A stretch of 5,560 nucleotides of DNA. Source: RGIG3009 sp045590855. Lineage in GTDB: Bacteria; Bacillota; Clostridia; Oscillospirales; Acutalibacteraceae. The stretch lies in the NCBI GenBank assembly GCA_045590855.1, contig JAZNRV010000070.1, positions 1 through 5,560 of the forward strand. The letters run 5' to 3'. Below the pieces are notes generated by a model. It did not search any database, had not been told where the DNA came from, and saw only the letters and a list, made by a program, of their open reading frames with translations. Positions 5,468 to 5,560 of the stretch are shown here, piece by piece. Made by a program: the position numbers and the translations under genes. How positions within the stretch are numbered: the first letter of the stretch is position 1; every line of letters begins with the position of its first letter.

Positions 5468-5560
5468 GAAATAAATCCCTAACAGGATTTGTGAAATATG
5501 CTAACGCATATGAAATAGCTTCGCTATGAAATACGCTGCGGCTTATGAGGGATTTATTTT
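5468..5560. repeat. Cloverleaf-like palindromic element with (G/A)TGAAAT separators, reaching the window edge
   Basis: GAAATAAATCCCT (5468-5480) pairs with AGGGATTTATTTT (5548-5560) as an outer stem of 13 bp with one G-T pair. Inside are ATATGC-TAAC-GCATAT (5496-5511), ATAGC-TTC-GCTAT (5515-5527) and ATACGC-TGCG-GCTTAT with one mismatch (5531-5546). GTGAAAT or ATGAAAT precedes each hairpin at 5491, 5510 and 5526. A competing hairpin, AAATCC-CTAACA-GGATTT (5473-5490), uses part of the outer stem. The element may continue past 5560. Confidence 0.8.

Noticed and set aside
5308..5540. CRISPR array
   Set aside because: The repeated units are only 7 nt, the spacers are palindromic and of unequal length, and there are no cas genes.
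4500..5560. Diversity-generating retroelement (because IVP proteins resemble bAvd)
   Set aside because: No reverse transcriptase, template repeat or variable target gene is visible; it could only be partly encoded beyond 5560.

Overview
The window looks like part of a low-to-mid-GC Firmicutes chromosome, most likely a member of the Clostridia (Oscillospirales-type). The evidence is a potA-potB-potC-potD polyamine importer, strong AGGAGG-type ribosome binding sites, tRNA genes with encoded CCA, sigma-A promoters close to consensus, and modular small-hairpin repeats of a kind I associate with gut Clostridia. The taxonomic placement is inference.

Positions 1-3989 hold one tightly packed plus-strand operon. 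It contains the 3' part of potA (ATPase; the window starts inside the gene), potB and potC (permeases), potD (substrate-binding protein) and a Gph-like HAD phosphatase. Every junction is an ATGA or TGATG overlap, so translational coupling is likely. PotD is unusual: it has a signal peptide without a convincing lipobox and a C-terminal transmembrane anchor. No terminator is visible after the phosphatase gene.

Positions 3990-4340 hold a near-consensus promoter (TTGACA-17-TATGAT), tRNA-Ser(UGA), a 12-bp intergenic hairpin, tRNA-Ser(GCU) and an intrinsic terminator.

From about 4300 to the end the DNA changes character. It is more AT-rich, codon use differs, and palindromes are dense. The first 200 bases carry a 14-nt perfect inverted repeat that competes with the tRNA terminator, a purine/pyrimidine-rich long hairpin, a small hairpin, and a TTGAAT-17-TATACT promoter. 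That promoter should start transcripts almost at the ribosome binding site of a two-gene operon. The operon encodes a four-helix-bundle protein of the 23S rRNA intervening-sequence (IVP/S23, bAvd-like) family, overlapped by a 142-aa protein that I tentatively place in the ADP-ribosyltransferase fold (DarT-like N- and C-terminal motifs). Downstream are a hairpin array with ATTTCAC separators, a strong bidirectional terminator, and an opposite-orientation array with (G/A)TGAAAT separators enclosed by a 13-bp outer stem that ends at the last base.

The best candidate for something undescribed is the 4301-5560 cassette: an IVP-family gene coupled to a possible ADP-ribosyltransferase, bracketed by structured repeats and placed directly behind a tRNA pair. 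It may be a small mobile or toxin/defence-like module, but no recombinase or reverse transcriptase is present in the window to show mobility.
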